From Streptomyces sp. NBC_00236 (GTDB lineage Bacteria > Actinomycetota > Actinomycetes > Streptomycetales > Streptomycetaceae), in assembly GCF_036195045.1 (NCBI RefSeq), contig NZ_CP108100.1, positions 2,914,001-2,978,000 of the forward strand: a stretch of 64,000 nt of DNA, in the 5' to 3' direction. The notes under the pieces were generated by a model that saw only the letters and a list, made by a program, of their open reading frames with translations, had not been told where the DNA came from and ran no database searches. The position numbers and the translations under genes are program-made. The first letter of the stretch is position 1. Each line of letters begins with the position of its first letter. Positions 16,493-25,044 of this stretch are shown in pieces.

Positions 16493-16747
16493 ACGGCCTG
16501 CGAGACGGCGCGCCATCCCGCTCCGCCTCAAGGTAGACGACCGTCCGGTGTACGGCGAGCCGTTGTCCGGCACCGGCGGCCACTGCTGAAGTGCCACGGA
16601 AGTTGCGCCGGAACGACGGAACGACTTCTCGTGAACATCAGCCGGGCCCGTTGGCCCATGACCGCTGCCGCGGAGGTCGCCAACCCCGAATCCGTCCGAT
16701 GTATTGACGTGCCCCTGACTCAATGGCTTCATAGGAGCGCATAACTG

Positions 16748-16761
16748 TGGGAGCGCTCCCA
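16748..16761. promoter_or_regulatory. CebR-type operator upstream of mannanase
   Basis: The perfect 14-bp palindrome TGGGAGCGCTCCCA lies 61 bp upstream of the mannanase start. It matches the operator recognised by the LacI-family cellobiose sensor CebR (CelR) of streptomycetes and thermobifidas. A possible TTGACG at 16704-16709 lies upstream. The box would repress the gene until cello-oligosaccharides appear. Confidence 0.85.
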
Positions 16762-16822
16762 CACAGCTTGGAAACGTCTGTCGATGCTCAGCTCTTGATC
16801 CCGCTCACCCCCTGGAGCCGCA

Positions 16823-18493
16823 GTGAGAACAGCAAGAAGCACGACGAAGAAGAACCCGGCGCACAAGCATCCCGTCACCGCCCTCCTGACCGCCCTGGTC
16901 ACCCTCCTCGGGCTCCTCGCCCTCGGCGGCCTCGCCCCGGCGCAGGCCGCCACATCCGCCGCGACCGGGCTGCACATCAGCGACGGCCGGCTGGTCGAGG
17001 GCAACGGCAACGACTTCGTCATGCGCGGGGTCAACCACGCCCATACCTGGTACCCCGGCGAGACCCAGTCGCTGGCCGACATCAAGGCGACGGGCGCCAA
17101 CACCGTCCGCGTCGTGCTCTCCGACGGCTTCCGCTGGACCAGGAACGGGCCCGACGACGTGGCCGCCGTCATCGCCCAGTGCAAGGCCAACCGGCTCATC
17201 TGCGTACTCGAGGTGCACGACACCACGGGGTACGGGGAGGACGCCGCGGCCGGCACGCTCGATCACGCCGCCGACTACTGGATCAGCCTGAAGGACGTCC
17301 TCGCCGGCCAGGAGGACTACGTCATCATCAACATCGGCAACGAGCCCTGGGGCAACACGAATCCGGCCGGCTGGACCGCACCCACGACCGCCGCGATCCA
17401 GAAGCTGCGCACCGCCGGGTTCGCGCACACGATCATGGTGGACGCGCCCAACTGGGGCCAGGACTGGCAGGGCGTCATGCGGGACAACGCCCAGGCCGTG
17501 TACGACGCCGACACCACCGGCAACCTGATCTTCTCGATCCACATGTACAGCGTCTACAACACGGCCCAGAAGGTCACCGACTACCTGAACGCCTTCGTGG
17601 ACGCCGGACTGCCGCTGCTCATCGGGGAGTTCGGGGGACCGGCCGACCAGTACGGCGACCCCGACGAGGACACGATGATGGCCACCGCCGAGCAGCTGCA
17701 GCTCGGTTACATCGCCTGGTCCTGGAGCGGCAACACCGACCCGATCCTCGACCTGACGATCGGTTTCGACCCCACGCAGCTCAGCTCCTGGGGTGAGCGC
17801 ATCTTCCACGGCGCCAACGGCATCGCCCAGACCTCCCGCGAGGCGACCGTCTTCGGCGGCGCCTCCGAGGACACCGAGGCCCCCACCGCTCCGGGTACCC
17901 CGGTCGCCTCCGCGGTGACGGACACCTCCGCCGCCCTGACCTGGACCGCGTCGTCCGACAACGTTGCCGTCGCCGGCTACGCCGTCGTCCGCGTCAACGG
18001 CACCACGGAGACGGCCGTCGCCGCCTCCGCCACCACCGGCGTCTCCGTCACCGGCCTCACCGCCGACACCGCGTACACGTTCGCCGTGTACGCCCGCGAC
18101 GCGGCGGGGAACCGCTCGGCGCGCTCGGCCACGGTGACCGTCACCACGGACGAGGGCGGCACCACACCGGGCGTCGGCTGCTCCGTCGGCTACCGCGTCG
18201 TGAACCAGTGGTCGGGTGGCTTCCAGGGTGAGATCACCATCCGCAACACCGGCACCACCACGATCGACGGCTGGACGCTCGGCTTCGCCTTCGCCAACGG
18301 CCAGACCGTCACCAACATGTGGGGCGGAACCCCCACCCAGACCGGCGGTTCGGTGAACGTCGCGCCCGCGTCGTACACCTCCACGATCGCCGCGAACGGC
18401 TCGGTCACGGTCGGCTTCACCGGCAGCCAGAGCGGTACGAACGCGGCCCCGGCCGCGTTCACCCTCAGCGGCGCCACCTGCGCCGCGAGCTGA
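16823..18493 (+). CDS. endo-1,4-beta-mannanase GH5 with FN3 and CBM2
   Basis: A 556-residue secreted glycanase that should cleave internal beta-1,4 links of mannan or glucomannan. Start is GTG with TGGAG upstream. Signal peptide runs to about 42 (LAPAQA). The GH5 catalytic domain (about 47-350) matches the Streptomyces ManA type (GH5_8): FVMRGVNHAHTWYPGET, LICVLEVHDTTGYGEDAAAG, acid/base Glu174 in NIGNEPWGN and nucleophile Glu269 in LLIGEFGG. A fibronectin type III module (about 354-442) links to a C-terminal CBM2-type cellulose-binding module (about 451-556, SVGYRVVNQWSGGFQGEITI). The CebR box suggests co-regulation with cellulases, so the enzyme may be released on plant cell walls. Confidence 0.9.
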   Translation: MRTARSTTKKNPAHKHPVTALLTALVTLLGLLALGGLAPAQAATSAATGLHISDGRLVEGNGNDFVMRGVNHAHTWYPGETQSLADIKATGANTVRVVLSDGFRWTRNGPDDVAAVIAQCKANRLICVLEVHDTTGYGEDAAAGTLDHAADYWISLKDVLAGQEDYVIINIGNEPWGNTNPAGWTAPTTAAIQKLRTAGFAHTIMVDAPNWGQDWQGVMRDNAQAVYDADTTGNLIFSIHMYSVYNTAQKVTDYLNAFVDAGLPLLIGEFGGPADQYGDPDEDTMMATAEQLQLGYIAWSWSGNTDPILDLTIGFDPTQLSSWGERIFHGANGIAQTSREATVFGGASEDTEAPTAPGTPVASAVTDTSAALTWTASSDNVAVAGYAVVRVNGTTETAVAASATTGVSVTGLTADTAYTFAVYARDAAGNRSARSATVTVTTDEGGTTPGVGCSVGYRVVNQWSGGFQGEITIRNTGTTTIDGWTLGFAFANGQTVTNMWGGTPTQTGGSVNVAPASYTSTIAANGSVTVGFTGSQSGTNAAPAAFTLSGATCAAS

Positions 18494-18499
18494 TCCGGC

Positions 18500-18542
18500 G
18501 CGTGTGCCTCCACAAGTGCCGCGCCGCTGTGGAGGCACACGC
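18500..18542. terminator. 15-bp perfect bidirectional hairpin
   Basis: GCGTGTGCCTCCACA (18500-18514) pairs perfectly with 18528-18542, loop 13 bases. It lies between the convergent mannanase and DHFR-like genes and can serve both. Confidence 0.85.
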
Positions 18543-18556
18543 CCCGGCCGGGCCGG

Positions 18557-19171
18557 TCAGTTGCTGACGGTGAGCGTCGTGGCGTTGCGCTCGTACGTCA
18601 GGTACGCGGCCCCGCTCGCCAGGACCTTGTGGCTCCCGAGCGCCCAGGCGGCCGGCTCGAACGAGGCCTCCCGGCCGAACAGCGGGATGCCCGCACCGAT
18701 CGTCATCGGGCTCAACTTGACGATGAGCGTGTCGATCTCGGTGTACAGGGAAGCGGCCAGCTCGCCACCGCCGACGAGCCAGATGTCCTTGCCGTCCTCC
18801 TGCTTCAGCTCCTTCACGCGCGCGACCGGATCGGTCGCGACGATCTCCACGGCGGGGTCGGGGCTCTCGCCCAGCGTGCGGGAGAAGACGAGGTGCCGCA
18901 GATGCGGATAGGCGTCCGTGACACCGGCCTTGAGACCGATCTCGTAGGAGCGGCGCCCTTCGACGACCGTGTCGAAGTGTGTGCCCTCCGCCGTGATCGA
19001 CAGCGCGGCGCGGGCCGGCCCGGGAAGGGTCTCCGGGTACTCGGCGATCAAGTGCGCGACGTAGTCCTCCGGAATCGGCCAGAACCCGTCCGGACCGGTC
19101 GGGTCGGCGCCGTCCGGACCGGCGATGAAGCCGTCGAGGGTGGAGGCGATGAAGTACACGAGCTTGCGCAC
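18557..19171 (-). CDS. dihydrofolate-reductase-like (RibD C-terminal domain) family protein
   Basis: A 204-residue NADPH-binding-type protein of the DHFR/RibD superfamily. It starts VRKLVYFIASTLDGFIAGPD (GTG at 19171, with AAAGG upstream), the standard start of these proteins; a longer frame upstream lacks homology. TVVEGRRSYEIG, HLVFSRTL and DIWLVGGGELAASLY give the nucleotide-binding motifs, and the C terminus LGSHKVLASGAAYLTYER is typical. Most members are uncharacterised and are not true folate reductases. It is monocistronic and convergent with the mannanase. Confidence 0.8.
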   Translation of the reverse strand: MRKLVYFIASTLDGFIAGPDGADPTGPDGFWPIPEDYVAHLIAEYPETLPGPARAALSITAEGTHFDTVVEGRRSYEIGLKAGVTDAYPHLRHLVFSRTLGESPDPAVEIVATDPVARVKELKQEDGKDIWLVGGGELAASLYTEIDTLIVKLSPMTIGAGIPLFGREASFEPAAWALGSHKVLASGAAYLTYERNATTLTVSN

Positions 19172-19371
19172 GTAGGACCTTTCGTCCGTCGGCCGGACGC
19201 CGCCGGCTCGGCGCCCGTCGGCAGTCATGATCAAACAGACGTGCCCGCCACGCAACGGGAACGGCACCTTCCGCATGGGCGGCGTCGTCCCGGACTCCCG
19301 GGCGATCGCTCACACCGGAACGCCGCGGACCCACCGTGCGATGAGGGCCGCGGCGCCCGCGGGACACACGG

Positions 19372-19758
19372 TCAGGAGGAGACGAACCCGTGGTCGAGCG
19401 TCAGCTCGTCGCCGCCCTTGGTCCGATAGGTGATGATCAGGTACCTGTTGCCCTCGGGCAGGTTGCCGGTCTTCCAGACGCTGCAGTGCCCAGCACTGAG
19501 TCCCGACGTGGTCGCCGTGCGAAGGATGTCGTAGTTCGAGTTCAGCAGCTTCGCCGTGACACCGTAGCCATCGGCGTTGTTGTCACAGGCCCTGAGCGCG
19601 TCGCCCGGTGTCGAACCGGACGGGTCTGCGTTCCACTCGGCGTAGCCGTAGCCGGCCGCCGGAATGGTGGCCGCCGAGGCAGCCGTCGACATCCCGAGCA
19701 CGAGCACTCCGCTCGCCAGGACCGTGCCGATCGCCTTGGTCTTCGAGCCGATACGCAT
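19372..19758 (-). CDS. small secreted hypothetical protein
   Basis: A 128-residue exported protein. ATG 19758 is preceded by GGGAGG and gives a signal peptide MRIGSKTKAIGTVLASGVLV ending near ASAAT. The mature domain of about 98 residues has two Cys (LRACDNNADGYG, AGHCSVWKTGNL) that probably form one disulfide, and a Trp/Tyr-rich start (AGYGYAEWNADPSGST). I do not recognise a named family; small single-disulfide exoproteins of this kind are frequent in Streptomyces. It is divergent from the Ser/Thr kinase gene with about 450 bp between them. Confidence 0.7.
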   Translation of the reverse strand: MRIGSKTKAIGTVLASGVLVLGMSTAASAATIPAAGYGYAEWNADPSGSTPGDALRACDNNADGYGVTAKLLNSNYDILRTATTSGLSAGHCSVWKTGNLPEGNRYLIITYRTKGGDELTLDHGFVSS

Positions 19759-20211
19759 CAGACCGTCTCCCTCCCATCGGGGCGACCGAGCATGCCGCCC
19801 CTCGAACACGTGATCATGCCGCAGCCCGGGGCAAGGGGTCCAGCGCATAAGTCCCTTGCAGGCATGGGCAGTCCGAGCATCGGCACCAGGACGACACCCC
19901 TCGGCGATGCCGATCCCGGAGGAGGCCGGGGCGGCCCCCCGTTGGCGCGTCCGGCGCCGCCCCGTCGCAGTCGTACGCGGCGACCGACCCCGGCGCGCGG
20001 GGCGGCGAGTCCATCGGGCCGGGCGGGGTGGCGGACCTGCGCGGCGCACCGGCGCGAGTGCGCGGGAGCGACCAGGAACGGCATGACCGGGCTTTGTCAC
20101 AGCCCCGCCCGCAGGAACGTACGAACCGCCCGGAACACACGTACTGCGCCCGGCCGGATTTGGATAGGGTGCCGGTTCTACAGCAGTGCTCTCCGGGGGA
20201 GTTATGAGTTC
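19759..20211. other. intergenic, no gene seen
   Basis: This is the divergent promoter region of the small secreted protein and the kinase. I see no recognisable domain in any frame. GGGGGAG at 20195-20201 is the kinase ribosome site. A three-codon reading frame ATG-AGT-TCA-TGA at 20204-20215 overlaps the kinase start in ATGA fashion. Confidence 0.5.
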
Positions 20212-22098
20212 ATGAGCGGTCAGCAGCCACAGCGCGGCAGCGCCTCCCAGGTCTTCCAGCCACTGGCGGGTGACGACCCGGTCACCATCGCCGGATACCG
20301 GCTCGCCGCCAAGCTCGGTGCGGGCGGCATGGGCAAGGTGTACCTGTCGTACACACCCGGCGGACGGCCCGTCGCCATCAAGGTGATCCGTCCCGAGTTC
20401 GGCGAGGACCCCGAGTTCCGGCGGCGGTTCGCGCAGGAGGTGCAGTCCGCGCAGCGTGTGCAGGGGCTGTTCACCGCGCCCGTCATCGACGCCGACACCA
20501 ACGGCGCGCAGCCGTGGCTCGCCACCGCGTACGTGCCGGGGCCCTCCCTCGCCGACGCGGTCGTCGCCCACGGGGCGCTGCCGGTCGAGGCCGTGCTGCT
20601 GCTGATCGCCGGTATGGCGGAGGCGCTGCACGTCATCCACGGGGCGGGCATCGTGCACCGCGACCTCAAGCCGTCGAACGTGCTGCTGGCCGCCGACGGC
20701 CCGCGCGTCATCGACTTCGGTATCGCGTACGCGGCCGACGCGACCTCGCTCACCGGCAGCGGCGTCACCATCGGCACCCCGTCGTTCATGGCCCCGGAGC
20801 AGGCCGCGGGGCGCCGGGTCACTCCGGCCACCGACATCTTCGCGCTCGGTCAGGTCGCGGCGTTCGCGGCCACGGGCTCACCGGCCTTCGGTGAGGGGAC
20901 CTCGCACGGGGTGCTCTACCGGATCGTCCACGAGGAGCCGGACCTCACCGGTGTGCCGGAGCGGCTGATGGAGCTCGTCAGCCGTTGCCTGGCCAAGGAC
21001 GCGGAGGCCAGGCCCTCGGTCGCCGAGGTCATCGCGCTGTGCCAGACCGCGAACGCGGAGACGGTGCTGCGGCGCCCCGAGGACTGGCTGCCGAGCCCGG
21101 TGGCCGCCGACATCACCGTACGGGCGGCGGCCCCGGCCCCCGTCCAGACCCCGCCGCCTCCGGCCACCGCCCCGGCCACCGCCCCGTCGGCCGGGTACGC
21201 GCCCACGGCCCCGGCGGCTCCGAGTACGCCGCCCCCGGGGTTCGGCCCGCCGGTCACGCCGCCGCCCGGCCAGGTGCCGCTGGTTGCGCAGGGCCCGCAG
21301 GCTCCTCAGAACCCGCAGCCCCCGGCTCCTCAGAGTCCTTATCCGGTGCAGCCGCCGGCCGGGCAGGCCGCGCAGGCGCACACACCGGCGCCGTTCCCCG
21401 CCGCGTACCCGGCGCAGGCCCAGACGCACCCCGGGCATCTCCCGCCCCAGGGCCCCGCCGCGCCGCAGCCCCCGAAGCGCCGCGGTGGCCGGGTCGCCGC
21501 CATCGCCATCGCCGTCGCACTCGTCGTCGGCGTCGCGGGCGGCGGGACGGCGTACTTCCTGCTCAAGGATGAGGGGAAGTCGTCGCAGAGCAGCGACTCG
21601 CCCAAGGGCGGCAGCACCCCGACGAAGAAGAACAACTCGACGCCGACCCCGGCTGCGGAGGGGGACGGGAGCTCGGGTGCCGCGACGGATCCGATGCCGT
21701 CCGCGACGTCGGACCCCGAACCCGTCGACTTCACCGGCATCAACCTCACCCAGGGCTACCACCTGACGCTGGGGGACGAGGACGTCCGCCCGCAGGACGG
21801 CGAGGACGCCGGGTACGAACTCACCTACGACTCCGGCGGTTATCTCGAAGCCGAGGCCGAAGGCGGGAAGCTCATCCTGCTCGACCCGGGGCAGCAGGGG
21901 TCGTTGGACATCTGCCGGACGGAGACCCGGTTCGCCGACGACATCGGTCTGGAGAAGCTCACCAAGGGCCGGCAGGTCTGCGTCATCACGGGTACGGGGC
22001 ACCTGGCGCTCCTGACGTACCAGGGCCACTCCGCCGACGACTCGCCCAGTGACTACATGACGATCGACCTGACCGTCTGGCGCAACGCGGCCAGGTGA
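20212..22098 (+). CDS. eukaryotic-type Ser/Thr protein kinase, membrane-anchored
   Basis: A 628-residue PknB-type kinase. The kinase domain (about 23-285) has the Gly loop KLGAGGMGKVY, Lys57 in VAIKVI, catalytic HRDLKPSN (149-156), IDFG (167-170) and the MAPEQ activation-segment end. A Pro/Ala-rich linker (about 300-420) leads to one membrane helix (about 428-448, VAAIAIAVALVVGVAGGGTA) and an extracellular tail of about 160 residues with Cys pairs (DICRTETRF, GRQVCVITGTG) instead of PASTA repeats. The tail is a candidate sensor for an unknown ligand. The gene stands alone, and no substrate is suggested by its neighbours. Confidence 0.9.
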   Translation: MSGQQPQRGSASQVFQPLAGDDPVTIAGYRLAAKLGAGGMGKVYLSYTPGGRPVAIKVIRPEFGEDPEFRRRFAQEVQSAQRVQGLFTAPVIDADTNGAQPWLATAYVPGPSLADAVVAHGALPVEAVLLLIAGMAEALHVIHGAGIVHRDLKPSNVLLAADGPRVIDFGIAYAADATSLTGSGVTIGTPSFMAPEQAAGRRVTPATDIFALGQVAAFAATGSPAFGEGTSHGVLYRIVHEEPDLTGVPERLMELVSRCLAKDAEARPSVAEVIALCQTANAETVLRRPEDWLPSPVAADITVRAAAPAPVQTPPPPATAPATAPSAGYAPTAPAAPSTPPPGFGPPVTPPPGQVPLVAQGPQAPQNPQPPAPQSPYPVQPPAGQAAQAHTPAPFPAAYPAQAQTHPGHLPPQGPAAPQPPKRRGGRVAAIAIAVALVVGVAGGGTAYFLLKDEGKSSQSSDSPKGGSTPTKKNNSTPTPAAEGDGSSGAATDPMPSATSDPEPVDFTGINLTQGYHLTLGDEDVRPQDGEDAGYELTYDSGGYLEAEAEGGKLILLDPGQQGSLDICRTETRFADDIGLEKLTKGRQVCVITGTGHLALLTYQGHSADDSPSDYMTIDLTVWRNAAR

Positions 22099-22190
22099 CG
22101 GGCGCGCTGCAGGGAGTCCGGAGGCGGCGGACCGCGTGAACCGCGCGCCCGCCGCCCCCGTCCGCGTCCCCGTCCGCGTCCGCCGCGCGC

Positions 22191-23111
22191 CTACGCGCCC
22201 AGCAGGTCCCGCTCCACATGGGCCGTGACCACCCAGTTCGGCGCGTCCACCACCTCGGAGATCCGCAGGTCCGCCGCCACGCTCGCCAGCAGGTACGCGT
22301 CCTGCGGGGCGAGTCCCGTGCGGGCCGTGATCTCGTCGATCAGCGCACGGACGGCGTCCCTGGCCGCCTCCATCAGGTCCGGGACGATACCGGTCGTCGC
22401 CAGGGCAGCTCCGGCGCGGGCGCTCACCGGGTCGGTCTCGATCACGGGCGTCCGGGGCGCCGCGCCCTTGCGCACGTCCACACGCAGCCGTGCCGTCGCC
22501 CGGGTCTCGACCCCCGTACCGCACACCTCGCCGTCGCCCATCGCGGCGTGCGCGTCGCCCGCCGAGAGCAGGGCGCCCTCCACACCGACGGGCAGGATCA
22601 GCCGGGCGCCGGGGCCGATGTGGCGGATGTCCATGTTGCCGCCCCAGCGGCGGGGCGGGATGACCGAGTGCGGTCCGGGCTCGGGAGGGGCGACGCCGAT
22701 CGTGCCGATCATCGGCACGACGGGGATCCGCAGACCCGGCAGCAGTTCGGCGTGGCCGTCGCCGATGGACGAGATCCGCAGGTGGGGGTCGGGGAAGTCG
22801 TCGGCGAGCAGCCCGAAGCCCGGCAGACAGGCGGTCCAGCCCCACTCCCCCACCTGTACGTCGAGGATGTCGATGACGAGCGCGTCCCCCGGCTCGGCCC
22901 CGGCCACGTGCAGCGGTCCGGTGACGGGGTTGAGGGTGGCGAAGTCGAGCGTGGTGAGCTCCGCGGCGGTCGACGCCCTGCCCAGCTGCCCGCCGCTCGC
23001 GTCCTGGAACTCCAGGACGGCCTCGTCGCCGGGGGCGAGCGTGGCGACAGGGGCGATGGTCCGGTCCCAGGTGTGGTGCGCCTGTCCGCGGTGGATGCTG
23101 AAGTCAGTCAT
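22191..23111 (-). CDS. acetamidase/formamidase family protein
   Basis: A 306-residue member of the FmdA/AmdA family, which hydrolyses short-chain amides (formamide, acetamide) to ammonia and acid. Landmarks are NPVTGPLHVAGAEPGDALVI near residue 80, PRRWGGNMDIRHIGPGARLI and the metal/active region GVEGALLSAGDAHAAMGDGE. MTDFSIHRG at 23111 is chosen over an upstream extension because GGAGG lies just ahead and the family starts here. It appears monocistronic. A short GTCC/GCGTCC-rich simple repeat fills the gap to the kinase gene. Confidence 0.85.
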   Translation of the reverse strand: MTDFSIHRGQAHHTWDRTIAPVATLAPGDEAVLEFQDASGGQLGRASTAAELTTLDFATLNPVTGPLHVAGAEPGDALVIDILDVQVGEWGWTACLPGFGLLADDFPDPHLRISSIGDGHAELLPGLRIPVVPMIGTIGVAPPEPGPHSVIPPRRWGGNMDIRHIGPGARLILPVGVEGALLSAGDAHAAMGDGEVCGTGVETRATARLRVDVRKGAAPRTPVIETDPVSARAGAALATTGIVPDLMEAARDAVRALIDEITARTGLAPQDAYLLASVAADLRISEVVDAPNWVVTAHVERDLLGA

Positions 23112-23288
23112 GAACGGTCCGGCCTCCAGGTCGAGTTCGGTGCGGTGGCCGTCCGTCCGGTGGCCGGCCCGCCGCACGGCACCGTCGATCCTTACGCGGG
23201 TGCGCGGGTGACACAACACGGTCCGCCGGGGGGCTTCTCGGGAGTTAATTCCGGGCGCGGATCCCGCGCCCGAATGTAGGTTGCCGGG

Positions 23289-23759
23289 ATGTCCTCATCG
23301 CTCCGGCTCGTGCCGGTCACATCCGACAACGTCGAAGCAGCCTGCGCACTCACGGTCCGGCCCGACCAGAGCAAGCTCGTGGAGCCCGTCGCCTGGTCGC
23401 TGGCCCAGGCCTACACCACGCCCGACATCGCGTGGCCCCGGCTGATCGCCGACGGCGAGACGTTCGTGGGCTTCGTCATGGCGTTCATCGGCGTGCAGTT
23501 CGCCCCCGGGACGCCCGACGACCCCTTCCGTTCCGGGCTCTGGCGGCTGAACATCGACGCCGGACACCAGGGGCGCGGATACGGGCGGTTCGCCGTGGAG
23601 GCCGTCAACGACGAGCTGCGGGGGCGGGGGAGCACACGGACGACCGTGACGTACGTGCCTGGTGCGCGTGGGCCCGAGGAGTTCTACCGGAAGCTCGGTT
23701 TCCGGCCCACCGGTGAGTTGAGCGGGGATCAGGTGGTCGCGGAGCGGGAGTTGGCGTAG
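23289..23759 (+). CDS. GNAT-family N-acetyltransferase
   Basis: A 156-residue acetyltransferase of the GNAT fold. LWRLNIDAGHQGRGYGRFAV contains the acetyl-CoA-binding motif A (Q/RGxGxG/A), and the C-terminal EEFYRKLGFRPTGE is the usual motif B. The N-terminal half (RLVPVTSDNVEAACALTVRP) resembles polyamine-type acetyltransferases such as PaiA/SSAT, but the substrate cannot be fixed. The start codon at 23289 lies immediately behind a likely promoter region shared with the divergent amidase gene. Monocistronic. Confidence 0.85.
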   Translation: MSSSLRLVPVTSDNVEAACALTVRPDQSKLVEPVAWSLAQAYTTPDIAWPRLIADGETFVGFVMAFIGVQFAPGTPDDPFRSGLWRLNIDAGHQGRGYGRFAVEAVNDELRGRGSTRTTVTYVPGARGPEEFYRKLGFRPTGELSGDQVVAERELA

Positions 23760-23833
23760 CCGGCGGGAGCTGTCCACGGGGGCGGGCGCAGGCCTACGGC
23801 GGGCTTGCCGTCCCCTACCCGCCCCTTCCGGGC

Positions 23834-24400
23834 TCAGCGGTAGTCCTCCGGGTGGCCCTGCATCCAGGTGTTGACGCGGTCGCGCGTGCCCAGCAGTTGC
23901 TTACGGTGCTTCTCCAGGTTGGCCGTTGTGCTGTCACCGGCCAGCTTGGTGCGCAGCACGCTGATCCAGCCCATCGGCTCCTTGAAGTGGTTCGGCCCGC
24001 CGCCGTCGGCCCTCATCGACCTGTCCAGGCCGTTCAGTTCGTCGTTCACCCGGCCGAGGAAGTAGGCACAGTTGCCGTCCCCGGGTGCGCAGCCGTCCTG
24101 GTACGTGGCCTGGAGGCCGGCGAAGGCGCTGCGTACCTCCTGAGGCCTGTTCATGGCCTCCTCCTGTGCCGCGCTCGCCGCAGCCGCCTCCGAGGCCTCC
24201 GCGTCGGCCGCCGCCTCGGCCTCGTCCTGCTCGATCTCCTTGTTCACCGCCGACGCGTTCGCCGAGGGTGGGACGTACGGGACATCGCCCCCGGGGCCCT
24301 GTGACGTACTCGCCCCGGTGCAGCCGGCCAGGGCCCCCACCAGAGCGGTTGTCATCGCCAGTGCGGCCGTGGACGTGCGGATGCGGACGCGAACAGACAT
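23834..24400 (-). CDS. lipoprotein with Ala/Glu-rich helix
   Basis: A 188-residue predicted lipoprotein with lipobox ALAGC (Cys27) after a hydrophobic h-region. Next comes a flexible segment, then a strongly alpha-helical Ala/Glu/Asp stretch (EIEQDEAEAAADAEASEAAA) and a C-terminal domain with two Cys (GCAPGDGNCAYFLGRV). Family not recognised. It ends 74 bp from the convergent GNAT gene and follows the TetR gene on the same strand after 65 bp. Confidence 0.7.
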   Translation of the reverse strand: MSVRVRIRTSTAALAMTTALVGALAGCTGASTSQGPGGDVPYVPPSANASAVNKEIEQDEAEAAADAEASEAAAASAAQEEAMNRPQEVRSAFAGLQATYQDGCAPGDGNCAYFLGRVNDELNGLDRSMRADGGGPNHFKEPMGWISVLRTKLAGDSTTANLEKHRKQLLGTRDRVNTWMQGHPEDYR

Positions 24401-24465
24401 GTGGGGCCCCCTCGTCGGTTGGCCCAGACCATACCGCGCGGTCCCGGTCGGCGAGCCGTCCGCGA

Positions 24466-25044
24466 TCAGCCCGTGATCAGCTTCTGGAGGGCGGGCGCGT
24501 AGAGGTCGGCGATGCGTTCCGGGGTGGCACTCGCGCCCGCGCCCTCGCGGTGGAGGCCGAGCGTCGCGCCGAGGCCCAGGAGGAGGCCGGCCAGGAGTTC
24601 GGCGCGCAGGGCGCGGTCATGGCCGGGGAGCCGGGCGGTCAGGGCGCCGGTGACCTGTTCGTGGAAGCGGTCGCGGAGCAGGGAGCGCTCGTCCTGGTTG
24701 CCGAGGGAGAACACGACGCGCAGCAGAGGGTCGGACTTGAGTTCGCGGCGGTGCGTCACCACCGTGACGACCATGTGGCGGCCCAGGACGTCGAGCGGGG
24801 CGTCGAAGAGTTCCGCGGCCGCCGGGCCGAAGTCGGCCACGGTGTTGAAGAGTTCCTCCTTGCGGCCGAAGTGCTTGACCACGAGGGACGGGCTCACGCC
24901 GGCGTCCGCGGCGATCTTGCGGATCGTCACCTCGGCGTACGGACGCTGGGTGAACGCCCGTCGCGCAGCGCGCAGGATCGCGTCCCGGCCGCTGCCCGCG
25001 TCCGCGGGGACGGGGGCCGTCGCGATGGCCTGGCCACCGGTCAT
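24466..25044 (-). CDS. TetR-family transcriptional regulator
   Basis: A 192-residue TetR-type repressor. The N-terminal helix-turn-helix (about 18-65: GRDAILRAARRAFTQRPYAE … IRKIAADAGVSPSLVVKHFG) is canonical; the C-terminal ligand domain is generic. Its ATG overlaps the stop codon of the MFS exporter gene (ATGA at 25041-25044), so the two are translated from one message. The 41-bp palindrome at 26601-26641, in front of the MFS gene, is the obvious operator, giving an autoregulated drug-export module. Confidence 0.9.
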   Translation of the reverse strand: MTGGQAIATAPVPADAGSGRDAILRAARRAFTQRPYAEVTIRKIAADAGVSPSLVVKHFGRKEELFNTVADFGPAAAELFDAPLDVLGRHMVVTVVTHRRELKSDPLLRVVFSLGNQDERSLLRDRFHEQVTGALTARLPGHDRALRAELLAGLLLGLGATLGLHREGAGASATPERIADLYAPALQKLITG

